Assembly: GCA_963169105.1 (NCBI GenBank)
Contig: OY720639.1
Location: 87,030,593 to 87,094,592 of the forward strand
Length of the DNA: 64,000 nucleotides
Source of the DNA: Ceriagrion tenellum
Lineage: Eukaryota > Arthropoda > Insecta > Odonata > Coenagrionidae
Reading direction: 5' to 3'
Shown here: positions 31,901-42,000 of the stretch, piece after piece
Layout of the letters: each line of letters begins with the position of its first letter
How positions within the stretch are numbered: the first letter of the stretch is position 1
Translations under genes and position numbers: made by a program
Notes under the pieces: generated by a model
The model's database searches: none
Seen by the model: only the letters and a program-made list of their open reading frames with translations
What the model was told of the DNA's origin: nothing

Positions 31901-34550
31901 ACCACGGATAATGACCTGAAAACAGGTGAAATATAACCATCGTGCACGCAGGCATGGATATTCGTACCACTTGCGTGTCAACTGCGACATCAGTAAGGCA
32001 ATACTTTTATTGTGTATACAACTGGAATTTATCATTAACATAACCAATAGGTAGAACAATCTCCAAGTAGACAATTCCGTTTGAGAAATATATCACCACA
32101 TCATTACCTCGTAGCGTTAAGGCTGCTATTCTGAATTAAATAGCGTTAAAGTTATCTGCCAGAAATAGCTTTTGTGACACTTTTATATCGACGAATAGCA
32201 TATTATTCTTGGAAATAAAATCGTAACTAAAGCTATTTCTGGCAGTTATTTTTAATGCTATTTCATTCAGAATGGCAGCCCATTTCACAGTATTTACTTT
32301 TCGACGAGGGTCAGATAAAGTCCAAATCCACGTCAGAATAAAATTTGTTCTAATTTCCAGAAGACAATGTTTAGCAATTAATTTATTTGCGTAGCAATCT
32401 CCTCTAAAAATAAAATCACTAGCGTAGTTTTTCGGTAAAAGAACATCTAAAATGACTTTAAAAACTTTGAAACCATCAATTCCAGGATTTAACCGTTTAT
32501 AGAAACATATTTAGCTAATGCAGGCGAAGCACTGTATTCCATCCCAGATAAGGATTCAGCTTTGGAAAGACTTTTAGCTAAACGGGAACTGACACTGTAG
32601 TAATGTTCATAAGTGCGTGAGACAACACTCATGACAAAGAGGTTTTCATTATATTATAGATATTTATTGTAAATGGCACAGTCACCACATCCCATTAAAA
32701 CAGGACAACAACTGGACAACAAGAAAGCATTGATAGAGATGAAGACAAGGAAAGCTGTAGGAGTAGACAAGTTACCTTCGGAGCTGCTAACGAGTTTAGG
32801 AAATATGGGTAGGAAAGCTTTCTCCGAAATTATATGTAAGATCTACGAGGAAAGAGAATGGCCAGAGGACTTCGTGAAAACAATCTTGATTTCTATCCCG
32901 AAAAAGATGAATGCATCAGAAATCGAAAACATTAGAATAATCAATTTGATTTCACACTCAGCTAAATTTTTACTTCGAATGACCAATAGAAGGTTGGAGA
33001 GTAAGGCCAAAAATTACTTGGGCGATGACCAGTTCGGGATCCGGAAGGGACGGTCAACTCGGGATGCGAAAGCGGTGATGAGAACACTTAAAGAAGAAAC
33101 ATAGAGTATAACCAGGAGGTTTTCACGTGCTTTATTGATTTTGAAAAACCACTTCATAGGGCAAATTGGAATAAACTAACGGAAACACTCGGGAAAATGG
33201 GAATAGATATGCGAGACAGGAGACTAATCCGAAATTTATATATGACGCAAAGGGCGCAAGTGAGGGTGGCTGATGGTGAACCAGAGTGGGCAAGTATAGG
33301 TGGCGCGGTAAGGCAAGGGTGGCCGTTTTCGCCATTGCTTTTCAATATTTATGCTGAGGAAATGGTAAGACATGCATGGGAAGAACTTGAGGTTGGAGTC
33401 AAAGTAAGAGGGAACCTGATAAAGTTGGTTAGATTCGCGGACGATCAGGCATAGATTAGTGGATCTTTGAAGGCACTGCAAACTTTGGTAGATTCTTTAA
33501 AAATACCGTGGGGGATATTCGGAATGAAGATAAATCATAAGAAAACAAAAGTAATGAAATTCTCTAGGATTAAGAAAGCTAGACTTGTGATTAAAGTTGG
33601 AGGACACAAACTCGAACAAGTAGAGCATTTTAATTACTTATGTAGTACGCTAGAGGAAAACGGATAAAGTAGCAAAGACATTCGCAAGAGAATAGCTCTA
33701 GCTAAGGAATCTTCTAGTAATAGAAGAAACCGATGATGGGGACATTGGGTAAGGATGTGAAGAAGAGGCTGGTGAAGAGCTTGATATGGAGCGTAGAGTT
33801 ATAAGGGGCAGAAAAGTGGACCCTCAGAAAGGAGGACAAGAATAGGCTACGGGCATTTGAGATGTGGGTGTGGAAAAGTATTGAGAAAGTGAGGTGGACG
33901 GAGAGGAAGACTAGCGAGGTAGTGTTTGAGTTGGTGGATGAGGAAAGGAAACTTCTGAATGTAATCCGGAATAAGCAGGGTAGATGGCTGAAGGGTGTTA
34001 TGAAGGGCGATGGGGAGCTCAAGAGTGTGATAGAGGGAAGGATGTTGGGCAAGCGGGGAAGGGGAAGAAAGGGAAAATGTTTTATGGACAGGATGAAGAA
34101 GGACATATCGTATGCTGAGGCAAAAAAGGATAAGCTGGAGGGGTATGGGCCCCTGAATGTGTAAAGAACCAGGAGGGGATTCTCGGACATTCATTAAAAC
34201 CTACATTAACCGGTAGAATACTTTTAAAAAAATAATAACCATTAATGTCGATATCGACCCGTACCTCTGACCATCACCTCAAGTCGGACGACGTTCCTTC
34301 CTTGACACTCAACGTTGCTATGCGTCGCCTGCAGGACGATGTCATCGCTGGGCTTTTCCGAGTCCGTGTTCTGCGCGGCGAAAGTTCGAATCCAGTCTCC
34401 GGTGCCCATGTCCAGCTTGCGATTCACGGAAAGCGTGAAGAATCGTCCTTTATCCGAAACGCTGGCGCAGTGCTCTCCAGCAGATGGAGTCGCCGATGCA
34501 AGCAGGAGCGACGACAAAGTCGCCAACGAGATGATATTGAACGAAATCAT
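25770..34550 (-). CDS. Second secreted NHR protein, five exons, paralogue of the plus gene
   Basis: Exons read leftward: 34550-34265, 31051-30937, 28117-27947, 27013-26923 and 25925-25770, giving 272 codons (274 with the alternative exon 1 donor at 34259). Residues 1 to about 24 are a signal peptide (MISFNIISLATLSSLLLASA). Then comes a two-cysteine domain (Cys28, Cys82) and a full NHR from about residue 113: FHRRHGKNVIVLEEGRTAQK, TNRPLRNDEIFEI, SLGIGV, QTWMMH, GVMRRADGELHFFINGIDQG, VYGVVELW. No RING follows. Phases (1, 2, 2, 0) match the plus gene exactly. Sequons lie at N192 (shared with the paralogue) and in WNNSLG. Sequence divergence from the paralogue is high, so the duplication is old. 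The partner is unknown; secretion is inferred. Confidence 0.88.
25926..26922 (-). other. Intron 4 of the minus NHR gene
   Basis: This 1.0-kb intron contains an inverted repeat at about 26003-26235; the rest is very AT-rich. Confidence 0.75.
26003..26235. repeat. Imperfect fold-back repeat in intron 4
   Basis: The inner arms cgacgagccgtgcgtctttt (26078) and its complement (26134) are nearly exact. The outer arms (cacagggaggcagataaaaa and tgtctgcctctttgtg) extend the symmetry. It is probably a miniature transposon; I cannot assign a family. Confidence 0.6.
26923..27013 (-). CDS. Exon 4, minus NHR gene
   Basis: This exon is 91 nt, the same length as plus exon 4, with acceptor TTTCTTTGTAG (phase 2) and donor CTAGAG|GTATTG (phase 0). 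It encodes NQTWMMHHTNLYGSAKNL and ends KNLDLLE. W and the N-x-S/T sequon at its first codon are shared with the paralogue; overall identity in this exon is only about 6 of 30. Confidence 0.88.
27014..27946 (-). other. Intron 3 of the minus NHR gene
   Basis: This 0.9-kb intron includes a GC-rich patch at 27236-27370, unlike its AT-rich flanks, that I cannot identify. A 96-codon frame crossing it on the plus strand shows no domain. Confidence 0.65.
27947..28117 (-). CDS. Exon 3, minus NHR gene
   Basis: This exon is 171 nt (plus paralogue 174), phases 2 and 2. Acceptor ATTGCATGAAG, donor TTCAAG|GTATGT. It encodes PEDKYNAVLFTNRPLRNDEI, FEIRLEKK and NNSLGIGVCSFSPENVEI. TNRPLRNDEIFEI and LGIGV are textbook NHR strands. 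Confidence 0.92.
28404..29048. mobile_element. Harbinger-like MITE
   Basis: The terminal repeats (GCCCGTATTCATAG on the left, GGGCCGTATTTATA from the right) are flanked by TAA on both sides (28401-28403, 29049-29051), the TWA-type duplication of PIF/Harbinger elements. The subterminal parts share ttacctggGTnTCCC motifs. A mariner terminal fragment lies inside at about 28752-28840. Confidence 0.65.
28752..28840 (+). mobile_element. Mariner terminal fragment, plus orientation
   Basis: It begins acgagggtggttcaataagt and continues gttactatggaaaattg, matching the fragment at 16075-16157 over about 85 bp. It is nested in the Harbinger-like MITE. Confidence 0.65.
29487..29942. mobile_element. Harbinger-like MITE with TAA duplication
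   Basis: The ends GGGGCCGTTCATGTATTACG and GGGGCCATTCAAGTATTACG (right end complemented) extend to about 26 bp. The flanks are TAA at 29484-29486 and 29943-29945. A run of 14 C lies near 29857. There is no ORF. Confidence 0.8.
30120..30420. mobile_element. Penelope-like element fragments, head to head
   Basis: The plus strand at 30230-30400 reads RFFPRLIREAIAVSGKPKDV, then NREDDYTLSTNWKR, the C-terminal end of the GIY-YIG region. The minus strand at 30180-30120 reads PKNVNREDGY, a second small piece in opposite orientation. Confidence 0.65.
30937..31051 (-). CDS. Exon 2, minus NHR gene
   Basis: This exon is 115 nt, acceptor TAATCGACAG (phase 1), donor ATAGA|GTGAGT (phase 2). It encodes LKGNLSSMEKWNSLMK and then FHRRHGKNVIVLEEGRTAQK, the opening NHR strands. 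It is too short for an ORF caller and was found by searching for FHxxxG in the right phase. Confidence 0.9.
32121..32280. mobile_element. 160-bp fold-back MITE
   Basis: Arms of about 52 bp are nearly complementary: GGCTGCTATTCTGAATTAAA on the left and GGCTGCCATTCTGAATGAAA from the right, with ctgccagaaatagcttt in both. The middle is 50-60 bp. Confidence 0.75.
32673..34165 (+). mobile_element. Non-LTR retrotransposon, reverse transcriptase and tail
   Basis: Successive frames read KAVGVDKLPSELLTSLGN, EWPEDFVKTILISIPKK, DDQFGIRKGRSTRDA, then IDFEKPLHRANWNK, VRQGWPFSPLLFNIYAEEM and the catalytic motif FADD (33434-33445) followed by QA and a stop. A KINHKKTKVM thumb segment and a basic C-terminal tail (33862-34164, RGRGRKGK) follow. 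At least three frameshifts or stops break it, and the endonuclease end is missing. It runs opposite to its host gene inside intron 1. Confidence 0.88.
34265..34550 (-). CDS. Exon 1, minus NHR gene: signal peptide and two-cysteine domain
   Basis: It starts at ATG 34550. Cys28, FF37-38, L40, V42, E81, C82 and G84 coincide with the plus gene. Two phase-1 donors are possible: AGAG|GTACGG at 34265, preferred for its A+3 and G+5, and CGG|GTCGAT at 34259, which is at the position homologous to the plus donor but weak. Without splicing the frame reads on to TAA at 34242, giving a 102-residue protein lacking the NHR. Confidence 0.8.
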
Positions 34551-34635
34551 GACGCAGTCTGAATAGCTTGAGATGTCTCTGATTCGATCGCTACGGTCTT
34601 AAAGGAAGTGTGCTGTCTCTGATCAGTGCACGAAG

Positions 34636-34643
34636 CTTTTATA
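34636..34643 (-). promoter_or_regulatory. TATA box of the minus NHR gene
   Basis: The minus strand reads TATAAAAG 86 nt before the ATG, predicting start near 34606-34612. The predicted leader has two copies of atcagagaca (about 34615 and 34575). The octamer is identical to that of the plus paralogue. Confidence 0.7.
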
Positions 34644-34659
34644 TCAGCGCTGACGTAGG

Positions 34660-35005
34660 CTTCGGCAGATAGTGGTGCCTTGAAATCATCGTCTGAGCGT
34701 AACAGTTTATAAATATTTGGTGACCGAGTGTGTGTGAAAAAAGAGATATTTGTATCATCCCCGTATTATTTTTCCCCTCGTAAACTTCCGCGGTCATCCT
34801 CCTCCAGATTAATGAAATGCCGTGTCAGAGGTTATCGCAACATTCTTTAAGTCCGCATCTCGCCTGCTTCAAACCTCGAAATAATTTTTTCCCGTTAGCT
34901 CATCTATACGATTCTCACGTTGAGCAAACTCTTTATCGACCAAACTATAATTTTGCGTTATTCACGTCCCATTTATAGGTCAGTAATTGCGGTCAATTAT
35001 TTGGG
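34660..35005. other. Upstream region of the minus NHR gene
   Basis: No exon or repeat was recognised. This is the expected proximal regulatory region; I see no site I would name. Confidence 0.4.
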
Positions 35006-35009
35006 GGGA

Positions 35010-35300
35010 TCGGGTTGGTATGGTGGCTAGAGTTCTGGCTAACCATCCCTGCAGAGGAGGATGTTTTTCAGAGGGAACGCGATCCCTACTCGAGTATCTT
35101 GTGGAGGGCACTTCAAGCACAGTACACCATCTGTCGGATGAGACGTTAAACCGTGGTCACATTGACGCCTTTCTTCAAGATCAGGCTAATGCCGACGCCG
35201 GGTTTCCATCCACCCTTCCTCCCTTACCTGTTCCCAATGGTGCAAATAACCTTAACTGTCGGTCACCTCCCCAAAATCCAATCCAATCCCATTTGCGGTT
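35010..35300 (+). repeat. tRNA-derived SINE (family 1, copy 1)
   Basis: The head ggttggtatggtggctagag resembles box A; the box B region is partly deleted. The body shares ctgtcggatgagacgttaaa, gatcaggctaatgc and tccacccttcctcccttacc with the copy at 55450-55755. Confidence 0.75.
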
Positions 35301-36403
35301 TTTTTTATATTTTTTAAGGTAACCAGCAATTGAAATCATTTGTTTTACCTTCAAAAGGATAACTATGACGTGAAAATGAAGGCAGTGGAATAAATATATC
35401 AGGAAATGAGGAACTGCGGAGGAAAACCCAGTGTCGGTGCAAGCCTGATCGAGAACATTACCAATGAGTCTCCAAACAAGTCTTGCGATGGATGATCGAA
35501 GCACTGATTTTGATGTGCTTTTCCAGAAATACCCTCTAAGGATTCAACTGAAAAATCTACCTCAGGGCCTTGTCTCTTATCCAAATTCCAGGAATGGAAA
35601 GCCAGGATTATAGCCTACAGTACGACCTCATGTTCCAAAATTGAGTCTTAATCAATCTTTTCTTTATGTCTTTCCTCAGAGACTCTCTAATTTATTTCCA
35701 TAATTTAATACTTGCCTTTTCCTTTTCATTCCATTCCATTCTGGACCATCTGCGTAACATATCCTTATCATCCGCAACTATTTCCAGATTACAGTACTTT
35801 TTTACTTTGTATATTTTCTGTGCATCCTTTAGAAACCGTAATATAATTTGTAAATCTGGTATTATTAAGCATTGAAGTACGATAATATCAATTCTAGAGA
35901 TAGTAAAAGAGAAATCTCTTGAGTGGTAAACAAGTAGCATACATACAAAGCTTAACCTTGAGATTGTTGAAATGTAAAAGTAGAATTTTTTGTCAAATTA
36001 GGCCATAATTTGTTTAGATCCCGAAAAAACCTCCTATCACTGGGATAAAATTGGATCCGATCGATGCATACTCCGATTTAAATTAATATAATTCATTTGA
36101 AATGGAATGACATCATAAATATCTCTTCGTATTCAAGTGAATATTATTTTAGACTCTCTCTGTTCCAATACTCTAGCATCATTCCGAATTGGCTTAATAT
36201 TATCCAAATTTCGGAATTAGAATCCATAAAATATAGCCTTTGATACTATTTGAAACCAAAATGTTGAGGGTGGACCAAAATTTTTATTATTTCTATGTTA
36301 ACAGTCCCCCTAATGCATCAGCGCAATTGCATTATTTATTTCGTAGGAAGTGAAATTCTGCATCGTATGATCCGGGCAACCCTATAATCCCTTAACATAA
36401 GCA

Positions 36404-36670
36404 ATGCAAGCAAAAGCATTGCAGCTCAGCCTTAAAGGGAGGGAGCATGTAATCCTTAGAGCAACTACTGTTTGCGATCGAAAAAGAGTAGAAACCTTCA
36501 TCAGCAAAAGTGGAGAAATAACTCCAGGGAAAACATTACAATTAGTGCAGATGACGGATCTCTTGGTGAAGACAATAATGTTGCACCGTAACAATCCAGA
36601 CGTGGTAGCTGTGATAAGCAAGAAAAATGTTTTTTTCCCTACGGAAAAAACGAAGTTTGAATATGATTGA
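36404..36670 (+). CDS. Unidentified 88-codon ORF
   Basis: The frame starts MQAKALQLSLKGREHVILRA and ends ATG-to-TGA with a mixed, protein-like composition, mostly alpha-helical. I recognise no family, promoter or splice context, so it may be chance or a transposon relic. Confidence 0.15.
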   Translation: MQAKALQLSLKGREHVILRATTVCDRKRVETFISKSGEITPGKTLQLVQMTDLLVKTIMLHRNNPDVVAVISKKNVFFPTEKTKFEYD

Positions 36671-36728
36671 TTTTGAGGGCAAGGAAATGTATTTGGCTTC
36701 TAGAAAAGAAAGTGTTAGTTTCACATGT

Positions 36729-36975
36729 ATAGCAATAGATTGTTAGTTGGGGGAGCTTTCGTCAGGAGCTCGGGCACGTAGACCTGTAGTGGTCTATTGT
36801 GCCAACCCCATTTTAACCAGCCTGCCATATGCAGACAGGGGACAATAGCGCCACGGTGAAGGTATGAATGGTCACTCATCCAACCTTCGTCCGGGCCCAT
36901 CATTGCTTAACTTCAGTGATCTTACGGGAACTGGTGTATCAATGAGGCTAGGCCCTTGCCCTGTATAGCAATAAC
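36729..36975. repeat. GC-rich SINE-like repeat
   Basis: The patch is much more GC-rich than its flanks. It contains ccgggcccatcattgcttaa and cttcagtgatcttacgggaa, text of the kind found in insect short interspersed repeats with a 5S-like promoter. It has no ORF. Confidence 0.3.
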
Positions 36976-37634
36976 TATGATTATTCTTCTACATCAATAA
37001 TTCAGGTGTCAAAACACTCAAATCTGAGACCTCCCTCATTGTATAGCTTTCTCAAGTTCAAAACTAGATTGGTTTAAAGAAAAATTGATGATTTCAAATT
37101 CTATTTCAGTAATGAATAAATTTTGAAGGAAAAAAAACAACTTAAGAGGGTTATTTTCCATTAAAATTACAGTAGTACGTTTTTAGGATGTTTCCTTTGT
37201 CGTAGTTAGTTCTTGAGATAATGAATAAGTAAACACCAAAATATTGAAACTTGGCATAAGTCTTTCTTGGAAAAACACTCCCATTAGATAACTACGGGGT
37301 TTAAAATGTTTAAAATTGTCTAATATTACTGCCAATACGTGTGAGTGTATATCTGCCAAATATTGACTTGTAAAAATTGGTCATGTAGTCTACACTGGAT
37401 CATTTGAAATGGAATAAACGTTTATTGAAAATGAGGTCGTTGTGACAATAAAAACGTACATATGTTGAAAGGATACTAGTAATATGGAATATTAGCTAAT
37501 TGTTGAACTTCAGTTGTAGTTCACTCATTAATTTTACTTTTATTAGGTTCAAATAATTATTCTTATCAAAGTGCTACTTTTTGTATCATACCCCTCCGAT
37601 TTTCCAACAATCAGCAGGTATTACTGTTGTCATA

Positions 37635-37866
37635 CACTACGTTTACCAATCGAACTCAGATCGATATATACTCGGAGCGATATGAACATTCTAAGCCAGC
37701 CAACTTAGATCACCTGGTTTAGAAATGCGGACTAAAAATATCGATATTGCACAATCGACTCCAATGTTGACGATCTGAACATTCTAAGCCAACTCAGATC
37801 ACCTGGTTTACAAATGCGGACTAAAAATATCGATATTGAACAATCGACTCCAATTGTTGACACAGT
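37635..37866. mobile_element. Second copy of the CACT-ended element, internally duplicated
   Basis: It starts CACTACGTTTACCAATCG as in the copy at 2274. Inside, a unit of about 90 bp (gaacattctaagcca ... aatcgactccaa) occurs twice in tandem, at 37686 and 37776. The right terminus is not preserved. Confidence 0.55.
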
Positions 37867-38159
37867 CATCCGGAAATATTCTCTACCCCTAACCTCGTCC
37901 CCCCTGTACTAACTTCCATACCCCCTCTACCTCTTCCACTTGATCCAATAAGCCGGCAAATATAGTATGTTATATTCCCAGCAGTGGGTCAGTAAAGGTT
38001 GGGCCAAACCGATACCTCACGCGGCATTTACCCGTAATATTTTATTTCATTAACCAACATGAGCCGCGAAAGCTTCAATCAAGAAATGTCTCCTATATTT
38101 TTAAGAATTTAAAAATCCGTTTATTTTCTATAGTATTTATAGTATTTTAAAGGTTGAAT

Positions 38160-38560
38160 ATTTGTCTATTTTCCCATGTAATGGTCATTCCAATTGATGC
38201 ATTTTTCTGGGAACTGTGACAGTTTTTGTATGCTCATGTCACACCAGTTGGCCGCCATGTCCTTGAAAAAGCGTTGAACCTTATCTTCCACCTCGACGTC
38301 GGAGCTGAATCGCCTTCCGGCCAAATATTCTTTCAACCTAGGGAACAAGTGGAAGTCACTGGATGCCAAGTCCAGACTAAAGAGTGGGTGGGTGATGATG
38401 TTTCTTGTAAACTCTTGCAGGAGAGCCACAGTTTGACTGGCGACGTGTGGGCGAGCGTTGGCATAGAGAATGCTTGCGCCCTTTGTCTGTTATGAATTTC
38501 ATTGCGACCGGCTGTAAACTTTCTACACCACTTGCAAACATTTTTGAGACATCCGTGCTC
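38160..38560 (-). pseudogene. Mariner relic with internal deletion
   Basis: On the minus strand the 5' part reads VCKWCRKFTAGRNEIHNRQR, the N-terminal helix-turn-helix region. It joins directly to the C-terminal part YANARPHVASQTVALLQEFT, LFSLDLASSDFHLFPRLKEY and CINWNDHYMGK. The catalytic Asp of the usual D-N-A-R-P-H is Ala here, and roughly the middle half of the protein is gone. It belongs to a different mariner lineage from the one at 22062. Confidence 0.8.
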
Positions 38561-39189
38561 TCCTGGAAATAAGCCCCCAGACCATTATAATATTAGTTCA
38601 AACCGCGGAACGCCATCATACCCGAGGTATCCATACTTATGTGGTATTTTAATGGAGGACTCAGGGATGCTTCGAATTTTTGGGTCTCTTTACCCTTTTA
38701 TTCCCCTTTTTCATAGCAGGGATGGAATTAAATCAAAATAAAGAACATATTTTCTTTAGGAGGCCTAAAATAGTCAAGGTATATCTACCTTCAAGGAGTC
38801 ACCAAGCGATTTTTTTCGTACATGAAATATTACCCTTTCAAAATGTTTGTGCTACGAAGAAAATATGAGCTTTTTAGAGTATCAACTTGAAGAAATATCA
38901 ATACAGGGCTTAACGTTAGAAGACCATTTTAAACCCTATCTTATCGGCAATTCCTTAAAAGCGTACGTTTTTGTTACTATTAATTTGAACCGGATGAAAT
39001 TTGTAAATAGCTCCGGCATTTCAACGGACAAACCTTCCATTGCCCCTAAGGTAGGTAAACGTCGTTTAGGTTACGTACGTTAGGTTTATACTCGGCATAC
39101 AACCATCAGGTGCGTCCTGATTTGTCGGACAGAAAAATTTGAACAACACGACAGAAATGAGGAGCATTCGCTCTTGTGTTCTTATTTTT
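38561..39189. other. Unassigned interval
   Basis: No gene or repeat was recognised. Short plus-strand frames at 38680 and 38847 lack any family signature. Confidence 0.3.
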
Positions 39190-39590
39190 TTTTAAAGTGG
39201 GTATCCAAGAATTACTGAGGTGAAAACCAGTATCTCGAGTGAAATTATTTCTTTTTAGACGGATATTAGTGGCTTCCTTTGCAATCCTATCCTAGTAACT
39301 GCTTGAACGGCAAATCTTCTTGGCGCTATTCCATTTGACCTCGTGGTCTGGAATCAGGCTGGGTTCAGCACGGGAGGTTTTTTGGGTTGCCCTAGCTTAA
39401 ACTTCCTCTGGTGTTTCTGAACCTTGTGGTTTATAGTTGTGCCAGTTTCCCCCACGTAGACGAGGCCACATTCACGTGGAATTTGATAGACACCAGGGGT
39501 GCAATTTTGTTTCATCATAACGTCATGGCGCCGCGGACATACCAATGCAATTCTATTTTTTGACTCACGCCATGTTAGCGTATGCAACAC
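39190..39590 (-). mobile_element. Penelope-like element, GIY-YIG endonuclease fragment
   Basis: The minus strand reads TPGVYQIPRECGLVYVGETG, the GIY-YIG core, then after a stop near 39354 IPDHEVKWNSAKKICR and NIRLKRNNFTRDTGFHLSNS, the domain's C-terminal end. The reverse transcriptase is absent. Confidence 0.82.
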
Positions 39591-39659
39591 TTATTTATTG
39601 TATTGTCGCAATGGTCGTAACGTCAGAAGAAATAGAATCGCGCGAAGCGATTCGCTAAC

Positions 39660-41220
39660 GTTAGCAACCACTATTATGTCACCGCGTTATGATAGCGTAT
39701 GTAGAAACAGAATTCCACCCCAGGGCCCAATAGGTCTATTAAGTTTCATCACGTTCACGAGTTGCAAACTTCGCAGCGATGCGTCGATGCTCTCTATAAA
39801 TTTAACCCGATGGACTTCGCGAGAAGAATTTGCGCACCTTCACAGTATATCCTTGAACGAATCAACTCTTACTGATATAATTCAGAAACAAACTTTGTGT
39901 TAAATGAACTCAACTTATAGCCCTTAACATAACTTATGAATTTTGTGAACACTATGTAATAAAGCCTTAGGAAAATCTTCGATTGCGTCGCACAACTTTC
40001 AAACGTTAATTCTGAGAAATTGGTGTAGTTCTGGGTTAAAACAGTGACATAATTTTGTTCAATAAGAATCTCATTACCAAACAATTATTATAAAAATGTT
40101 GTAAAAACACTGGTTTTTGAGATATTTACCTTAGAGAATAACATACTTTTGTGATTTTTCCTACTTTTTCGACGCCATTTTTCCAGTTTCACCGAAGCGC
40201 CGGCAGAGGGATCTCACTTATTTCACCTCTGGATTTTACCCAGCAAAAAAAGTTGCAGGCATGTGGAGTGAAACAGGGGAGCTGGGGTAGGGAGTACGTG
40301 AGCCATAAATGGCGGAATATATATTAGAAAGATTACTCCGTCCCAACCCATTAACCAAACCCGCCCTTTCGGGGGGACCCGTCCCGTTGTTTTTTTTAAG
40401 GAAATTATGAGTTTCCACACTATGTAGCCGAAGGAAACCTCTATATATAACTTGTGATTCTTAACGCATCTGCTGTTTCCTCATGAACTAGGAAAAGGAT
40501 AAGTAGCCTGGAAGGGGCAGGTTGGGAAAATGGGGGTGGAAGGGTAATCTTTCTAATATATATCGCCACTTACGGCACGCAGTCATTAAAATTGCTTCAA
40601 AAATCGTGTGTTTCCAGCGTTCAACCGCCGAAATATTGCGCGATTAGGAATGACATGGAACGGAAGAGACAAGTGTGGAAAGGCCACTAATCGACAACGG
40701 CTGAACGCAGGGATCAAAAGTGGAAACAGTTTGACGGCGGCGAGATTTTCCATGCTTTAGATAACACGGATTTGATTTTCGTTGTAAAAGAAAGCATTTT
40801 AAGGCTTCGCATGAAGCTCCTTATCACCTGAAACGTAAGAAGCACAACTACATGTGAAGGTGGCAACAAAACAGGCATGTGCAGTCAAATGAAGCGTTTC
40901 CACGTCATTCCCCTGTGTTGAAACGTTTGCGGAACTCAAGGCTCCCATAATTATTAGAGAAACCTTACAATGGAAACGGTCATCTGACTCGTATTCATAT
41001 TTGGATTTAAAATTTTAATATCGTGTCAGTACGTTGGTCAGGTCATTTGCCGCTTATTATAAAGGATTTATTATTAAAGAGCACACATCTGGAAGTGTAA
41101 TCAAGGAATTAAATACCAAAAAATGTAATTTCAACAAATTGAGGAAAATGTATTTGACAACTCAAAATGCTGAACTCAATCTAGGAATAGAAACAGGAGA
41201 TGTGGCTTCCTAAAAACTCA
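39660..41220. other. Unassigned interval
   Basis: No exon was recognised. Minor frames of 60-70 codons at 39869 and 40223 have no signature. Confidence 0.3.
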
Positions 41221-41224
41221 GAGG

Positions 41225-41465
41225 TGGCGATAAATTTACGTAAGATTCCATTTCGTAGACATGTTTAGAGTGAGTAAATTTTCGGAGAGAATTAAGAACT
41301 TGAATTTTAATCCGGTCTAATCGGTGACTTTCAGATGGCTTTTGGGCCATTCGAATTTATAGAGAGAGAGAGAGAGGGAGAGAGAGAGGAAGAGAGAGGG
41401 AGAAAGAGAGAGAGAGAGAGAGGTCGAATCTACGGCCGGAAACGCAAATAAAGGATTCTTCATTT
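41225..41465. repeat. Repeat shared with 62560-62710, containing an (AG)n run
   Basis: The run of AG dinucleotides is at 41361-41423. The flanking text (ttttcggagagaatt, aatcggt, ctacggccggaaacg) recurs in inverted orientation near 62570-62690. It is an unclassified interspersed repeat. Confidence 0.5.
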
Positions 41466-41680
41466 CTCAAAACGTGAGTTCACACCGCAAGAGAAGCGGG
41501 GATATTTCATCCAATCCGAAGTCGTTATTCGGTCAAATCACACACCAAAATTTAAATCTCACTTCAGTAGAAAATGTAAAACTTCCCCGATACATTAATA
41601 AACTTTCGGACTCCAGAGATATTTCACTTTCCCATAGTATGAAATTAATGGAAAAGTACTAATTTACTTACTCCTCGGCG

Positions 41681-42000
41681 CTACAGCCCTTGTAGGGCCC
41701 TGGTCTCTCCGACGATGTTAGCCCAGACATCACGATTGCCGGCATGCGTTCTCCATCTTTTAATTCCCATCTTTCTCAGATGAACCTCTACATCATCCAA
41801 CCATCTTTTCCGGGGTCTCCCTCTCAATCTTCTACCACCAGGATGACCACGAAATATCTTTTTCACCATCCTATCCTCAGGCATTCTCTCGACATGTCCT
41901 AACCACCTTAATCTATTGCTCTTAATTTCTGTCACTATGTTAGGATGTTTGTGGAGTTCCTCGAGTTCTCTGTTTCTCCGTAATGGAAGAGTATTCACTT
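41681..42000 (-). mobile_element. LINE C-terminal fragment
   Basis: The 105-codon minus-strand frame reads EIKSNRLRWLGHVERMPEDR, GGRRLRGRPRKRWLDDVEVH and ends ETRALQGL. This is the characteristic C-terminus of insect LINE polyproteins. The remainder of the element is absent. Confidence 0.82.

Larger units (their letters stand above)
31052..34264 (-). other. Intron 1 of the minus NHR gene
   Basis: This 3.2-kb intron is largely an antisense LINE (32673-34165) and a fold-back MITE (32121-32280). The stretch 31060-32110 is AT-rich with no supported gene. Confidence 0.75.
35305..37630. other. Unassigned AT-rich interval
   Basis: No gene was recognised except a weak ORF (36404-36670) and a GC-rich SINE-like patch (36729-36975). 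The remainder shows no clear repeat by eye. Confidence 0.35.

Noticed and set aside
31832..31924. Plus-strand exon-like segment bounded by TTTCCAG and AAACAG|GTGAAA
   Set aside because: Its translation (ICARLQINTTDNDLKTG) matches neither NHR gene nor any family I know, and it lies antisense inside intron 1 of the minus gene. The splice-like ends are probably chance.
33714..34194. Long minus-strand frames (115-158 codons)
   Set aside because: They are antisense shadows of the LINE C-terminal tail that is read on the plus strand.
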